Assembly (NCBI GenBank): GCA_027943245.1 | Contig: JANDJZ010000848.1 | Span: 1-16,797, forward strand | From: Acanthamoeba sp. SK_2022b | Lineage: Eukaryota > Discosea > Longamoebia > Acanthamoebidae | Length of the DNA: 16,797 nucleotides | Direction: 5' to 3' | Part shown: positions 16,180 through 16,797 of the stretch, in pieces | How positions within the stretch are numbered: the first letter of the stretch is position 1 | How the letters are laid out: each line of letters opens with the position of its first letter | Notes under the pieces: generated by a model | What the model saw: only the letters and a program-made list of their open reading frames with translations | Database searches by the model: none | What the model was told of the DNA's origin: nothing | Position numbers and translations under genes: made by a program

Positions 16180-16797
16180 TCAGGAGGAGCCAAACACGGG
16201 GAAGTCGACGGTGAGGAAGTCCTTGTAGAACTGGTCTATCCTCGCCAGCTCCTGCTGGTGCGGACACACCACGCACGCACACCCTGTCCACATCCCCCCC
16301 ACAAAGCAAGCCGCAACACCGTCAGTTGCTCGCTCGCCACTGGGGAGGAGGAGGGGGGGGGGCTACCTTCGGAGGGGCTGTGCTCGGAGGGCTCCTTCTT
16401 GACCTGCTTGAGCGGATTCAGCGCGGTGACGGCGCACGTGAAGAAGTTGCCCACGCGCTCGGCGTCTTGGGCCGACGCCCTCCGCATGAAGCGGCGGATC
16501 CTCGCCGCCCTCTCCTCGAACGGGAGCCTCGCGTAGACCGCCAGGAACTGCTCCAGGCCCTGCTCCAGCTCGTCCTCCGGCCCGGACGGCGTGGAGCTGC
16601 TCGTCGTCGTCGTCGTCGTGGTAGTGGTGGGGAGCAAGAGGGCGTCGTTTCCCTGCTGGCCAAAATGGTGGTGGTGGTGGTGGTGGTGATGGTGGTTGTG
16701 CAGCTCGCTGCTCATCGAACGGGCGAGGCAGGCCGACCCGTCGGCGTAGTCGTCGTCCTCCTCCTCCTCGGCCTCGTCGTCGCGCATCCGCCGGGAC
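16180..16797 (-). CDS. Partial gene: acidic, poly-His protein of unknown function (5' end at or beyond window edge)
   Basis: A minus-strand exon runs from the edge (an in-frame ATG lies at 16787) to the donor at 16320 (ACG|gtgttg). It joins in phase to 16254-16180, ending QFYKDFLTVDFPVFGSS and TGA. The reading frame is open upstream of the ATG, so the protein may be truncated. Visible parts are an acidic start (DDEAEEEEDDDYADG), a run of ten histidines after SSELHN, a poly-Thr/Ser stretch, and a helical charged core (LEQFLAVYARLPFEERAARI, RRFMRRASAQDAERVGNFF). A KKEPSEHSPSE stretch rich in phosphorylatable residues follows. I do not recognise the family. A C-run within the frame at 16362-16353 could be coding (Pro-rich) or part of a 27-nt alternative intron, since removing it keeps the frame. 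Confidence 0.65.

Noticed and set aside
1..16797. Mobile element, viral insertion, transferred bacterial operon, tRNA or rRNA genes
   Set aside because: No transposase, integrase, capsid or polymerase motifs, terminal repeats, or cloverleaf-like sequence were seen. All genes have similar composition and spliceosomal introns.

Overview
This window looks like nuclear DNA from a compact, GC-rich, intron-rich unicellular eukaryote, and an Acanthamoeba-like amoebozoan fits best. The grounds are: many short spliceosomal introns (about 50-180 nt, mostly GT...AG), strong G/C bias in coding sequence, intergenic gaps of 100-340 bp, abundant microsatellites, and conserved eukaryotic housekeeping proteins. 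The species is inferred; no rRNA or organellar marker is present. I see no bacterial operon, mobile element, CRISPR array, tRNA or rRNA.

I could build eight spliced genes. (1) 1-1788 +, 5'-truncated gene for a single-pass membrane protein of unknown function. (2) 1933-4499 -, EHD/sarcalumenin-type dynamin-family GTPase with two C-terminal transmembrane segments. (3) 4708-5516 -, 151-residue single-pass membrane protein with an acidic, Trp-containing tail. (4) 5829-7658 +, DHH1/DDX6-type DEAD-box RNA helicase in six exons. (5) 7999-9950 -, TMEM115-like Golgi rhomboid-fold membrane protein in ten exons. (6) 10197-11437 -, ESCRT-III subunit VPS60/CHMP5 in six exons. (7) 11645-12647 +, 60S ribosomal protein eL8 (L7a) in three exons. 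(8) 12830-15948 +, a 686-residue protein with a long Ser/Pro/His-rich N-terminal half and a C-terminal coiled coil, tentatively ADIP/SSX2IP-like. A ninth, partial gene runs off the right edge on the minus strand (16180-16797).

Layout: convergent gene pairs meet at 1789-1932, 7659-7998 and 15949-16179. Divergent pairs share promoters at 5517-5828 and 11438-11644. Several genes concern membranes (EHD-like GTPase, TMEM115, VPS60), but they are separate housekeeping genes and not an operon. For most genes exon boundaries were chosen so that splice sites and reading phases agree. The 3' part of the EHD-like gene is the exception.

The most unusual pattern is the placement of long G or C homopolymers (8-13 nt). 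With one ambiguous exception they fall only in introns and intergenic DNA. Sense-strand C-runs tend to sit just after 5' splice sites and several sense-strand G-runs sit near 3' splice sites. I found no clear candidate for a wholly new multi-gene system.
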